From the NCBI GenBank assembly GCA_016169945.1, contig JADLSH010000267.1, positions 57,297 through 121,296 of the forward strand: 64,000 nt of DNA, written 5' to 3'. This document shows, in pieces, positions 10,791 to 22,379 of the stretch (its first letter is position 1; the number at the start of each line of letters is the position of its first letter). Source of the DNA: Trachythela sp. YZ-2020 (taxonomy: Eukaryota; Cnidaria; Anthozoa; Malacalcyonacea; Clavulariidae). Both the position numbers and the translations under genes were made by a program. The notes beneath the pieces were generated by a model, which was not told where the DNA came from, did not search any database, and saw only the letters and a list, made by a program, of their open reading frames with translations.

Positions 10791-11548
10791 TACATACCAA
10801 TGGGCAGTCCACCTAGTAGGCAGTAGACAGACAGCCTGGCGGCGGGTTCGCCGGCGGCGCCTGCCCTGCTGAGGTGCCCGGCAGCTGCGGCCATCAGTGT
10901 ATTGGAGTTGGAGTTGTCGGAGTGGAATGACTCCGGAATGACTCCGCCATTTTTGCTCAGAGGAGTTGGAGTTGGAGTCACTCCAGGATCGTCCAGCAGG
11001 AATGGGAGTGACTCCTATTTTATCAAAGGAAATGGAATTAAGGAGTTAAATTTAGTGCCAATTCCAGGTACATTTTTGTCATTTACTGCGCATGATAACT
11101 GGTTCTCGGTAGTGTTTAAATGTGATTTTGAATGATTATTTTTGGCGATTTTCCTTTAATATTTTTTTGAATTTTGGACCCCTTTTTGGGGACGAAAGGA
11201 AATTAAAAAACAATGTTTCTTTGCATATTTTGATTCAGCGTGTTGAGAACTATAAGATAGGCTTGTTATTTATACAAATGTTTGAAAAATAAAATATTTC
11301 ATTTTTAACATTGGGCCTATGGTTTTTTGTAGTTTTCGTCCTATCTAGTTTTTCGCCTCGCGCTCACCAATTACCGATTTTTTTGGCGGAAATTTCTCAT
11401 TCACTCAACTTTTGAGACCCTAGCGCCATATAATTTCAGTGGTTCCCATTGATCCTTTACTGACGACACACCCTAGGGCGGAGTGTTCGCTACGCTGCCT
11501 TCACCATATGATACAGCCATGATTATAATCTGTCTTCTCACGTCTTAC
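10791..11548. other. No gene; GGAGT-rich repeat and single foldback arm
   Basis: At 10905-11060 the words GGAGTTGG, GACTCC and GGAGTCACTCC recur, and related text is at 17635-17760. From 11215 to 11465 the sequence matches one arm of the foldback element at 23520-24185. No supported coding exon is present. Confidence 0.55.
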
Positions 11549-11934
11549 CTTTCCCTATTCCTGTCTGGGGGGGGGGGCTGAATCAGCCCCCCCCCGGAGG
11601 TTTTTATGATGCCATGCCTGAACGGTTTAAGGTAGGCTCTTCGGACTTGGTGACATTTCCTAACCATTCATTGCGCACATTTTGTGATTTTTCGCATTTA
11701 TTTTGGTTGCCAGGGGCGGCGCCAGGGGCGGATTTTGGGAGGCATGTTTTCGTATTTTCCGTGTTTCCCGAAGTCCCCTACTATCGCCTGCTGTCCTGTC
11801 AGCGATTCAGATTAGATGTTAAAATTTTCGGACCTTTGTTAGCTATTCATTGCGCATATTTTACCTCTTTTTTGCATTGTTTTTGTTTTTGCGCAGGGGC
11901 GGCCCTAAATAATCAATTTTGGTGGACATGTAGA

Positions 11935-13627
11935 CAGGGACGTAGCCAGGATTTTCCCAGCAGGGTGCCATCTCAGTTCAGAGGGGCCCAACCTACCCCC
12001 AAAATCGGAAAACTCCCCGGATTTGGCCCACTTTATTTTGAGAGGGCCCCTTTTTCAACTTTTTTTCCAAATATAATTTAAAAAAGTTTAAATTCCTCAT
12101 CTGGGGGCCCCTCAGCGCGCAGTTAACACGCGCATTGGAGGGGCGCCCCCTCCGGTTTTTCTTGAATATTTATTGATTGGTAAAGCACAAGCTGCTGAGC
12201 CCTCGTTTACCTGCCCAACTTTTAACTGCGCGTGTTTTGGCGCAAAAATCGAAAATCGGTCGATTTTTTTGAATTTAGAGCCGTATTAATTCCAACATGC
12301 AGCCGGAAAAAGTGCATAAAACCTGGCCGTTTAGGCGCTCGGAAACAGAAAGAGCCTCATTTGACCTGGAAGATATTGACCTAGGGTCATGGAACTTGCG
12401 CACAACGTGGCTTGTTCTATCCTCAAACCACACCGAACATTTTGTGTACCTAGGTCACTTAGTTCCGGGATTGGAGGTCACCAAGGTCAATTTTGGCATG
12501 TTGGACCTCATTTGACCTCGAAGATATTGACCTAGGGTCATCAAAATTTCACACAACGTAGGCCCAGCTGGCTCCAGGGGGCCCGAGGCTGGATGCAGAG
12601 GGGCCCGGCTGGCTCCAGGGGCCCGCGGCTGGCTGCAGAGGGGCCCGAGGCTGGATGCAGAGGGGCCCGGCTGGCTCCAGGGGCCCGCGGCTGGCTGCAG
12701 AGGGGCCCGGCTGGCTACAGGGGGCCCGAGGCTGGATGCAGAGGGGCCCGGCTGGCTCCAGGGGCCGCGGCTGGCTGCAGAGGGGCCCGACTGGCTTCAC
12801 GGGGCCAGATGCTGGATGCATAGGAGCCCGGCTGGCTCCAGGGGGCCCGCGGCTGGCTGCAGAGGGGCCCGGCTGGCTACAGGGGCCCGCGGCTGACTGC
12901 AGAGGGTCTCGGCTGGCTCCAGGGAGCCCGCGGCTGGCTGCATAGGGGCCGGCTGGCTACAGGGGGCCCGAGGCTGGATGCAGAGGGGCCCGGCTGGCTA
13001 CAGGGGGCCCGCGGCTGGCTGCAGAGGGGCCCGGCTGGCTCCACGGGGCCCGATGCTGGATGCATAGGGGCCCGGCTGGCTCCAGGGGGCCCGCGGCTGG
13101 ATGCAGAGGGACCCGGCTGGCTCCAGGGGCCCGCGGCCTGACTGCAGAGGGGCCCGGCTGGCTCCAGGGGGCCCGCGGCTGGCTGCAGAGGGGCCCGGCT
13201 GGCTACAGGGGGCCCGAGGTTGGATGCAGAGGGGCCCGGCTGGCTCCAGGGGGCCCGCGGCTGGCTATAGAGGGCCCGAGGCTGGATGCAGAGGGGCCCG
13301 GCTGGCTCCAGGGGGCCCGCGACTGGCTGCAGTGGGGCCCGGCTGGCGCCCAGCAGGGGGCCCGCCTGGCTGTAGGTAGCCGTTGTGCTTGATTTCTGAT
13401 CCATATGTATGATATATACTGAGCCATCAGGATCATTCTGTTTCGTCCGTGGCCCATGACTTGCGGCCCTCAGTTGTTTGTAAAGCCCTATGTAAGGCCT
13501 AGGACCCGTAGCATGCAAAGCAAATTCGCTTTGGCGCCTGCCTGTAGCCGGGCGATGGGGGCCCGGGGGCCCCGGCGAATCTCCATGGTGCATGGGCACC
13601 ATTGGCACCCCCCTGGCTACGTCCTTG
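11935..13627. mobile_element. hAT-like non-autonomous element with G/C minisatellite
   Basis: Inverted ends CAGGGACGTAGCCAGG and (complement) CAAGGACGTAGCCAGG are flanked by an identical 8-bp target duplication CATGTAGA at 11927-11934 and 13628-13635. Eight-base duplications with CAG-type ends are the hallmark of hAT elements. The first 180 bp match 27775-27955, placing both in one family. The interior carries a fragment of the CACGCGCACTGG TTAA family at 12123 and the minisatellite at 12549-13380. No transposase is present. Confidence 0.9.
12549..13380. repeat. G/C minisatellite, unit about 40 bp
   Basis: Tandem units join ggcccggctggctccagggg and cccgcggctggctgcagagg, with length variants of a few bases. 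It lies wholly inside the hAT element at 11935-13627. All six frames are long and open because the unit lacks stop codons, so none should be taken as a gene. Confidence 0.9.
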
Positions 13628-13843
13628 CATGTAGAGTCCCTGCCATATCTCAATGCATAATGCGTTCTGTGCTTCATAATGACATTCACAATGAGGCAGT
13701 ATGATTGAACATCATCTATCAAAAATAAAAATACCATTTGGTAGCAGGGGCGGTGCCAGGAACGCCAAAAATGGGTGTTTTCGCCCGTGCGCTGTGGTAA
13801 CGGTGTTGCATTCATCAGGGTGTAACGTCAGTTTTAAGCATAT

Positions 13844-14185
13844 GGGGGCCAGGGCCAGGTTACAGCCGCTGGCGCGGCTCAGGATATCCTACATTCCCAG
13901 GGTATCCTGACCCCATATACAAAGTTTCAAGTCAATCGGTCCAGTACCGAAGGAGATACAGCACGAGGTCAAGGGTATCCACTAGGCATCATCACGTGCT
14001 GTACTGATCATTTTTCAGACACCCAAAACTGAGCAGTTAAAATATGTTGCTGCTATGAGATGCATTTTAAAAGGGTCATTGAACCGGTGCCTCATCGCAG
14101 GACGCAGGCAGGCAGGCAGGCAGGCAGGCAGCTTCACAATATCGGGGTCCGGGCTGTGCGGTTAGCAAAAGCAAACCTGGCCCAG
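13844..14185 (+). mobile_element. Insert of the GGGGCCAGGG...CCTGGCCCAG family, copy 1
   Basis: It starts GGGGGCCAGGGCCAGGTTAC and ends AAACCTGGCCCAG. The same family is at 31314-31684 and, inverted, at 40330-40922. It interrupts the CCCTATTCCTG-family element, where 1060-2047 has no such insert. It includes a (GCAG)n-type run near 14105. The superfamily is not determined. Confidence 0.75.
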
Positions 14186-14846
14186 AATTTTGACTTGAAA
14201 TCGCTACATAGGTATTTTCGGACCCTCTTCCTTCTGAAAACACGAAAAATAAATCTGGATTTTTTTGGAAATTAACAATTTTCGACCTCTTTCGGAATCA
14301 GCGCCCCCGAAAACGTGGTTATCAGTGCCTTTTGTTTTATAATATCTTCAAATTTGGCGCTGACACGCTACATGGTTTACCCGACATTTCCCCTTTTTGG
14401 CCTCCTGACTATGCCATTGGGCAAATTTTGCACTTTTGATGCTTCAGGAATGTAGTTTAGATATAGGCAATTCATTTGAGCCATCTCCGATCAAAATCGT
14501 ACGGTAACTTTCCGATATCTGAAGGAGGGGGGGGGGGGTGAATGCAATCAGTGCATTCCATGTGCAATCAGCCCCCAGACAGATATGGCGTCTAAAAAGC
14601 CAGACAGGAATAGGGTTAAGATATGCCTGCGTAAATTTGTTTTGCCAGACCATGGTTATCAACAAAAATGCCCATTTCATTCAACACACCATATACAAAA
14701 CGCAATTATTTGCAGTAAGTAAATGGAAGTTAGCACATGCAAGGCTGCAACGCATCCCTTTATCATGAACATTGCCTGTTGTCTAACATCACGTGCCTCG
14801 CTCGTCAATCGCCGAACAAGGCGTCACCGGTATATCGGCTACCAAT

Positions 14847-14995
14847 CAGGGGCGCAGCCACGTGGGGTCAAGGGCACATTGCCCCCCTTCCGGCCGATTT
14901 TTAAACCGTTTTCCCATTGAAACTGCCCATCATCCGAAGTTGCCCCCCTTCGGCACTAGTAGTTGCCCCCTTCAGAAAATCCTGGCTGCGCCCTG
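14847..14995. mobile_element. Short hAT-like MITE
   Basis: Ends are CAGGGGCGCAGCCACG and the complement of CAGGGCGCAGCCAGG. GCTACCAA occurs on both sides (14838-14845 and 14996-15003), with one extra T before the left end. The interior of C tracts matches the element at 62624-62780 ('ttgccccccttcgg' / 'gaagggggcaact'), so they are one family. Confidence 0.75.
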
Positions 14996-15029
14996 GCTAC
15001 CAAGTTAGTATGTCGTTAGTGGTAGCCAG

Positions 15030-15172
15030 CAGTGGCGGCGCCACGGATTTTGGGTGGGGACGGACGGTATTTTGGGCCCATTCTTTCCATACACTGCCAT
15101 AGGCGTAGTGTTAAATTTTCTGAATTCTGGGGGGGACGTGTCCCCCCCGTCCCCCCGTCTGCGCCGCCCATG
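15030..15172. mobile_element. Short hAT-like MITE with GTAGCCAG duplication
   Basis: The element is 143 bp. Its ends are CAGTGGCGGCGCC and the complement of CATGGGCGGCGCAG, and its 8-bp target duplication GTAGCCAG is exact (15022-15029 and 15173-15180). The interior phrase 'cattctttccatacactgcc' recurs in the segments at 56130, 58420 and 60225, so those segments belong to the same family. Confidence 0.85.
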
Positions 15173-15347
15173 GTAGCCAGGTATGTCGTTAGTGGAAAGC
15201 TAGCCTTCAAGGTCGCTTGATGTAGTTTCGACTTTCTGGGATGTGGCCTCAGACCGTACATGTTCCCGTAAGCGACATTACCAGTGTCTCAACAAACATA
15301 GCTGTAGTCACGGGTGGAGAATCCGCCCCGGCCACGGCCGGGGCAAC

Positions 15348-15674
15348 TTAAAGGAACAGATCTCACCATTTTCGACATACAGTTCAGTCTCGTCCGAGTT
15401 GAATCCCGCAAACCGCGTTCAAAAACTCCCTCCCGTTCGCCCACAATTTCGTTTCAAGTGAAAGCCGTTAGTGTTAACGAATAGCTTTCGTTTTTATCGC
15501 GAGCGTCTCGCGATAACCACGAAAGCTATTCTTTAACACTAACGGCTTTCCACTTGAAACGAAATTGTGGGCGAACGGGAGGGAGTTTTTGAACGCGGTT
15601 TGCGGCGCATTCGCCAACTCGACGTTGACTAAATCAGTTTGGTATGTCGAAAATGGTGAGATCTGTTCCTTTAA
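15348..15674. mobile_element. TTAA-flanked foldback element (AGGAACAGATCTC)
   Basis: TTAA at 15348-15351 is followed by AGGAACAGATCTCACCATTT, and the complement is followed by TTAA at 15671-15674. The two halves pair over most of their length around a centre near 15500. A relative is at 33180-33511 with AGGGACAGATC ends. It sits within a GGCCGGGGCAACTT palindrome whose halves flank it. Confidence 0.85.
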
Positions 15675-15766
15675 AAGTTGCCCCGGCGCGGCCGGGGCAA
15701 CTTTTTGGGAGCGGAGTGCACCCCCTCCCGGTCGCCAACTAAATTGTCCTCCTCAGTGACAATTCC

Positions 15767-16977
15767 TTATCCCGCGCCCTGCTGGGGGGGGGGCGTGAGA
15801 CGCCCCCCCTCTCGGATTTTCTTAATAACTCGAAAACGCACAGAGATATCGATACCATTTTTCTAGTACCCCTTGCTACACCGATTTTACACCTTTGTAC
15901 CAAAAATTTTCTTCGAGGTCACATTAGGTCACCCGTGGGGGAGGTCAAAGTGAGGTCATGTTTTGCGATTTGGGGTCAAAAACATGGGTTCAGGGAAACC
16001 TCCGCCAAGCATCAACGAAAAGAGATAGGAGGCTGCTTCTGGCCCCAAATGATAGGAAATTGGACGGGCTACAAAACTGCTATCTCGAAATTTTGAAATT
16101 CCAAATTCCAAAATTTTGGGGGGAAATTTTGACCAATTTTTTTTGACTTTATTTTTTACTTTTTGCAATTTTTTGAAATTTTGAAAAACCGAAAAATATG
16201 TTATAGAGGAGTGCCTTGACTATCTGTGTACCAAATTTGAAGTTAATATCTCTTCAAACAGCTGACTTATTGCGATTTGAATATCTGAATTCAGGTGACA
16301 CCAGCGCTGTAGAACCCGTTTTCTTGCATTCGGAGTGATACATTTTATTTCTAAGGGCCAATAATCACTAAAAACGACCTTTTTAGTATGAAATGATATA
16401 TATTTGTGATATCCATCTCAATTTCCAAAAAACTAAAAATTTGACCTGACCCGGGTCAATTTGACCTATTTTGACTTTTTGTGACGTCACAGGTCACGTA
16501 AGAGGTCAAGTGATGGGTGCATCGAGATCGCCTTCCCGAGACCTATCGAATGGCGTTCGAATCATTTCAATCCGACCATTGGTTCAAAAGATGGAAAATG
16601 ACGATTTTGATTGGTCCTGATTGACCTAGAATGTGACGTCACGAACACCGCAATTGGTCAAATTGACTGTTTTGAGTGCTCACAGCTCTAAGCTATCGAA
16701 TGCCGTTTGAATTATGCCGATCTGACCGCTTATTCTGGAGATCTCATTTGGCCATGCTTTTGGGTCGATTTGACCTATTTTGACCTTTAGTGACGTCACA
16801 GGTCACATAAATTGGGTCACCTGAGGTGTTTCGGGACCCCACTCCCGAGACCTATCGAACGGCGTTTGAATTTTTCAGATCGGATCATTAGTTCCGGAGA
16901 TAGCATGGGGGGCGTCTGACGCCCCCCCCCCCAGCGAACGGACGTTACACCGCACCCCCCAGCAGGGCGCGGGTTAT
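15767..16977. mobile_element. CCCGCGCCCTGCTGGGG element with TTAT flanks
   Basis: Terminal inverted repeats CCCGCGCCCTGCTGGGG are perfect, but the flanking four bases are TTAT on both sides (15767-15770 and 16974-16977). The interior is the family also found at 42938-45600 (inverse) and in part at 6756-7355. It contains repeated GGTCA / TGACGTCA blocks (16450-16850). No coding region is seen. Confidence 0.85.
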
Positions 16978-17756
16978 CCGAGGCCCTGTCCACACCCCAG
17001 GAATCGGCCGGGGCAACTTTCAAAACAATTCTCCACCCATTGCTGTAGTGATGTGCTGCGTCACGACTCATGAGGGCTGCCACTCAATGCGGCAGTCTTC
17101 GTGACCTCATGCACCTTTACCCCCATCCTTCACTTCCAGAGTCCTCAAGAGTTCAATAAGCAGGACAAGTTCCTCGAGAAAAAAAGTTGCTAAAGAATCC
17201 CAATGGCGAAACGTCGAACATCAAACTGAGCCTTTTTAGACTGAAAATACATCTAAGGCCAGATACCAGAAATGTACTAAAAACATTGACATGTACTACG
17301 TACAACACTGAAACAGCAGCAGCAGTAACTCATTTCGGACAATGGGAGCCGTTTGACCACATAGTCCATATAACAAGCTGATAACTTCGGAGTTCGGACA
17401 TGGATGCCGAGTCGGCTCTCGCCTTTGGGTTTCGATATTTCGACCAATCAAACAGTCCTCTGTGACAATTGTTCGGATGTTACCAAAGAATAGGCGGTAA
17501 CCGGACACATCGCCTTGCACTTGGTAGTTGTTTCTTCGGGTTTCTGGTCAGTATATGGCGAGCAAATCATGCGGCGTTATGCATACATTAAACATGCTGG
17601 GCTGTGTATAAAATAAAAGGGAATGAATGAAAAAGGAATTAAGGAGTTAGATTTAACTCCTTTCTTTTTGTGTCACCCGGAATTGGGGCTGTCTTATCAA
17701 AGAGGAATTAGGAGTCGGATTTTAACTCCTTTTTGGCATGACCCGGAATTTGGAGT
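16978..17756. other. No gene seen
   Basis: The first 90 bases repeat the GGCCGGGGCAACTT / GGTGGAGAAT words of 15305-15350 in inverted order, as if an older element surrounded the TTAA insertions. The GGAGT-type repeat also seen at 10905 occurs at 17620-17756. I see no coding exon. Confidence 0.45.
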
Positions 17757-18842
17757 CATATATTCATATATATATATTCATATATTCACAATCGTGGGGA
17801 AATCCACTGTGGTAGTGGCTATTACAACCCCGAGTCATACATGGAAATGGGGTTACAGGATAAAAGCACGCATACACTCCAGCGCGAGGTGACACCACAC
17901 CATCCACCAGTCAACACACACCACATCGGTCCATCATCCGCTTCAACGGTCGTTAGGCTGACGTTAGGTCGTATGATTACACATTAGGTGACGTTTTATC
18001 TGGCTGTTGATGTTCGACCCAGCTTGGCTTGCGATATCAGCGGGCAACTGATTGTACAGGCGGGGAGCGCGGTGACAAAAGCGCCGCTTACCGGCCTCGG
18101 TACGGGTACGGGGTATGTGGTAAAGATGATCTTGCCTGGTGCTACGTTCCCGTACGTCACGATTAGTGCGGAACGCTGCGGCTAGGGATTCTGGCTCACC
18201 CCTCTTCAACACCTTGTGGGCTAAAGCCAGTGTGCAGAAGTCTGCCAGGAGTGTCGCTGGCATCCAGCCAAGCCTCTCACGCAGGTCAGACACGTGATCA
18301 AATTTGCGTCGGCCGAAAATTACTCTTGCTCCAAAGTTTAATATTTTTTGAACTCTTTCGAGGTTAGATTTTGAGCCATTTCCGTACACCGAAATACAGT
18401 ATCTGACCTGCGAGAGAACTAGGGCGGTGACCAGTGTGGTGATGATGCCACTGGGGAGATGGTGTCGGAGATGGGACAGCCCGATGAGAGTCCCCATACA
18501 GCGGCGGCTGAGGAGACTCACATGGGTGTCCCATGACAGTGTCTTGTCGAATATGACACCGAGGTTCTTCACCTCGTCACAAGGTTCAAGGGTGGCATCT
18601 CGGAAGGTTACTTGAATTTTGGGCAGGTTGCGCAAATTTTGGCGGTTTCCGAAAGCAATAAGCTGAGTTTTGTTCGCGTTGACTTTGAGAGCATTCGCGC
18701 GGAACCATTCGCCAAGCGATGCAAGTGAAGTCTCCATACGTGAGATCAGTGATTGCAACTCACCCTTTTTACCTGTGACGAGGATCTGAGTATCATCAGC
18801 GTATTGAACTACGTCGGCCTCGGAGCTAAACCGGTTGACCCA
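17757..18842 (-). pseudogene. Non-LTR retrotransposon, 3' end with YADD motif
   Basis: Read on the minus strand, one open frame runs from about 18842 to the stop at 17964. It opens with the reverse transcriptase catalytic motif YADD (codons near 18795-18806). The usual post-palm segments follow, including LGVIFDKTLSWDTHV and VRYCISVYGNG, and then a C-terminal tail. Everything upstream of YADD is missing, so it is 5' truncated, as is usual for LINE copies. The 3' side ends in an ATATGAATATAT-type simple repeat near 17757-17790 rather than poly(A). The clade looks CR1/Rex-like, which I infer from the C-terminal layout only. Confidence 0.85.
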
Positions 18843-18845
18843 AAA

Positions 18846-19012
18846 CCTTTAAACCGGATACCGTTGTCATCCTCTCGTGACAAGCAGCACGCTCGTTTTT
18901 ATCCCGCGGCGCTATCTCAATGGGCCAACCGCTAAGGGGGGATGGGGGGTCGTAACACCCCCCCCCCCTGCACTGTCACGTATGTTCTGGACGCTGCACT
19001 GGCGAGGGTTAA
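18846..19012. mobile_element. TTAA element end, CCCTCGCC family
   Basis: This segment matches the left end of 188-1063 in inverse orientation, including 'ccggataccgttg' and the C/G tract. It ends GCACTGGCGAGGG followed by TTAA at 19009-19012. Its other half appears to have been lost where the retrotransposon fragment abuts. Confidence 0.7.
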
Positions 19013-19527
19013 GGCAGCCCCAAGTGGTAGCGGAAGTACTACAGGAGCTATGATGATGATATTTTCTTATTTATGGGGGACGTATCCCCCCACCCCGTCG
19101 GCGACGCCCATGATCTCCATGGTAGGTATACACAGGCGTTTCGTTCTAAAAACAAAACAATAGGCACAGCACAATGTATTGCGTTGTAGCAATGCGACGC
19201 ACTTCCGACATAAATATTCACAACTCACGTGTACATTGTGTACATGCATCACAATACATGTATCACACGTATTGTGTGATAGCTGTAGCTGATTGGCTGG
19301 GTGTGCTGACCCCACATATCAATTTTCAAGTCAATCGGTCCAGTACTTCAGGAGATATGGCATGAGGTCCGAACGTGTCACTTCCCTTTAAGTTTACCGA
19401 ACGTGTCACTTCCCTTTAAGTTTACCTAATGGGTTCACCCTTTAATGCACGGCTGTGACGTCACCCATTGCTATTGCACAGTATGATGCCCCCTGCGGCC
19501 TCCCCCCAACCCTGCCGACCCCCCCCC

Positions 19528-20365
19528 CCCATTGAACGTACCTTCAGGTCAACTGTTCAGGTCAGGTCAGGTCAAATGTTATGACATCCGAATACGACAT
19601 GCACTACGAAGGTCATGCAACCGACCCAAATGGACCGAGATAGTGCAAAATGGATGTCAGATTCGGAATCAGCGCTCCAAAATACCCCAGGGAGGTTTGC
19701 AAGTTGAAAAAGGTCATCCGAGGTCATCTTAGGTCAGTTCAGTGACCTCGTTTGACCTTGAAAAGGTCACGGACCTGTTCAAGGTCTGATAGACGACATT
19801 ATACCATTCAGTAATAGTTTTGTAATACTTTAGAAGCTCTTTTGGTTTAGGGTTGAGCTTAGAAGACACTTTAGGACACTGCCGATAACTGCCACTGCGT
19901 CACGTAATGCGTTCCGTCCATTTTTTAAGACATTTGTCGTGATCGATAAATTTCCACGCGCAAAGTGATGTTGCCCGCTCAGCCTAATTTCCAAGAATTC
20001 TGATCGCGGGCCGCATCGCAAAATGTTGCCCGGTCTTTCCCATTATAAAGAGCTTCTAAAGTATTACAAACATTGATGTCGTCTATTTGCAGCTAATTTG
20101 ACCAAAACTTACCTTCTCAATGTGGTCGTCTGCCGATAATTGCGCTTTTCCGACGTTTCGGGCAAAAACGGCGGTGCAGAGGTTCAGAAATGACGTCATA
20201 GGTCAGTGACCTGACCTGGCCCGGACTTCAAATTTTCACAAAAGTTCGGCATTGAATGGTAGATGAGGGTATCTGGAACCGCGGCGCGCTGACGCGCACC
20301 GTTTCCCGATGGTTCCCGAAAAACGGCGTGGAAGGGAGGTTGCAACAACCCCCCCTGCACTGGCA
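19528..20365. mobile_element. CCCTCGCC-family interior with a nested foldback MITE
   Basis: Sequence from about 19530 matches 500-1060, including (GGTCA)n near 19558 and the GCGGCGCGCTGACGCGC hairpin near 20280. The right terminus is degenerate (CTGCACTGGCAAC with no TTAA). At 19789-20085 a foldback is inserted whose arms share ATAGACGACAT and TTTGTAATACTTTAGAAGC in inverse orientation. Confidence 0.7.
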
Positions 20366-20469
20366 ACTTTGCACCACGTGCTCCATGTACCCCTAGAGCG
20401 TTGCTCAATGTCGCTTACAGCGAATGGCACCTCAGCTGGCCGTTATATAGCTCTCATCCAATCGCAAAG

Positions 20470-21038
20470 TTAACCCGGCAGTCACTGGGGTATTTTCTAT
20501 AACGCCACTCACTGGGGGGGGGTTTGCCCCCCACCTGCGTTTGGCCCCTAATTGAGATAGCGCCACGAAACAAAAACGAGCGTGTTCCTTGTAACAAGAG
20601 GAAGTCAACCATACCGAATTTTAAGGTTTCAGGTCAACCGCTGACCTTGTCAGGTCAGGTCAAAGGCCCGGAATTGGCAAAATCGTTTGGAGGACCCAGA
20701 GCACAAGGTTGGACAGGTAGAGAGAACGGACAAGGACCACATGACTCCTTGATGCCTTGCGAATCTAATGGTACCATTGAATGTCACTTTCGGTCAACTA
20801 CAGAGGTCAGGTTAGGTCAAATCTTTTGACAAGACATTAAAAACAGCGCCTACGAATGACTTTATGACGTCATCGTGACATGACCTAAGATGACCTTGAG
20901 GTCAATTTTTGTACACAACGTACCCTTGGTATCCATTTGAAGGTACTGAAAGTTTCAAGTGGCTGTCTCTATTGGTTTGGCTGTTATCGCAGAAAAACTG
21001 AAGGGGGCAAAAAAAGCCCCCAGTGACTCGCGGGTTAA
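20470..21038. mobile_element. TTAA-flanked MITE, CCCGGCAGTCACTGGGG
   Basis: TTAA (20470-20473) plus CCCGGCAGTCACTGGGG, and the right end CCAGTGACTCGCGGG plus TTAA (21035-21038), match apart from one or two bases. The interior resembles the CCCTCGCC family near the left end (about 20540-20690), so ends and interiors are mixed among families. No coding region is seen. Confidence 0.8.
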
Positions 21039-22379
21039 AAGTCGTTCTTGCGATGTGCCATACATATAACGCTTCGCACTTTATATACTATAGAGGGGTT
21101 TGAGACGTGCACGCGCTCCAATTTCTACGTCCGCCCCTCAGTTCCGACCTAACCCCCATAGAATGTGCCTTGGTAGGTGGCCCACGGAGAGGTAGCCTCC
21201 CACAAAGCCCTAGATGGAATAGCCGTAGATTGGGCAATTTCATCTATTTACCAGTGTAAATAAGTTGATCATAGGGCAAGCGCACATTTTTAGACATGGA
21301 GGTGCCCACCGCAAAGTTATAATCCAACCTGCAAACATGTGCCGTGTACTCTTCGCCTCTGGGGCATGAAATCAGGTGGAATCAATTCGCACTGAACCAG
21401 GTATAGATACCATACCATATACCAGTTTGTAGCCATTGAGTGCCATTTGTTAGTCTGGGTAAGTTATAGGGGTGCGAACTAGATCGATGCACGTGCAGGC
21501 CGCGCAAACGGGATATCCATTCGGTGCTATATCTACCCATTATCTTTATTTAGCACTAAACCGTCGCTGTACACCTTCAAGAAAGATCAAAACTCAGTAC
21601 TGCTGGGCCAGGCATGGGACCATTGTCAAATGTGGATGGAAAACATATGCACGTGCGCCACCTGTGCATTATACAACGGACACCTCCAATCGTTACATGA
21701 ACAACACCCCTCACATTTGTGTACATGCCTACAAATTTGTGTCGTCTTAGCTCAAACGGTTTTCTTATAGGAAGCCATCGAGTCAGTCACTTTCCATTAT
21801 TCACACGAATTGTCCCAAAAAGTGGAGGATCGGTCAAAATGAAATTACCAATTTTATACATGGCGCCCCCGCCTCGAGCGATGGCGCCCCTTGAGTGGTG
21901 GCGCCCCCATCGCCAATTTTTCCGGACCATTTTTCAGAGCGCGGTTACGCCCCTGCTGTTCATGTCCTAAGTACCCAGCCTTTTCTTGTATCTCGGAGTC
22001 CTCCTGTGCCAGTGCCAGTGCTGTTTATGCTCGTGTTGGCTTCATGAATGTGTTGGCTCTATGAACGTGTTGATTTTGCGATACAGACCCCTCCACAACT
22101 GCTCCATGTTGTTCTACGGCACGACTATGCATCCAGTCTCTCAGTTGCGAGCGGGCTATACGTTTAAATGATGTTGGTGACAATATCACTTTTATTGACG
22201 TCAACCGAGGCATATGAAATAAATTCGGCTGAACCATTTGTTTTTCAGAACAAAAATATTGGTCGTCCGACATGTTTTTCGCAAGTAGGTAAAGTGCAAA
22301 GTAGAAATAATTTTGAAAGCATAGATCACACAATAGGAATCTCGTCAAACTCTGAATGATCTCCTTGAATCATTTGCAG
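21039..22379. other. No gene identified; possible intron
   Basis: No exon can be supported by a domain. Near 21865-21955 there is a GGCGCC-rich segment ending GGTTACGCCCCTG, possibly a degenerate hAT end. The last bases (22361-22379) form a splice acceptor for the next feature, so part of this stretch is probably intron. Confidence 0.4.

Larger units (their letters stand above)
11549..14619. mobile_element. TTAA MITE, CCCTATTCCTG family, copy 2, interrupted
   Basis: The left terminus CCCTATTCCTGTCTGGG (11553) has lost its TTAA (now CTTT). The right terminus GACAGGAATAGGG is followed by TTAA (14616-14619). Relative to 1060-2047 and 38432-39423 it is in reverse orientation. It is split by the hAT element at 11935-13627 and by a smaller insertion at 13844-14185. 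Joining the remaining segments reproduces the family order. Confidence 0.8.

Noticed and set aside
12549..13815. Long open frames (up to 312 codons) on both strands over the G/C minisatellite
   Set aside because: The repeat unit has no stop codons in several frames, the frames overlap each other, and they lie inside a hAT-like element without splice or start context.
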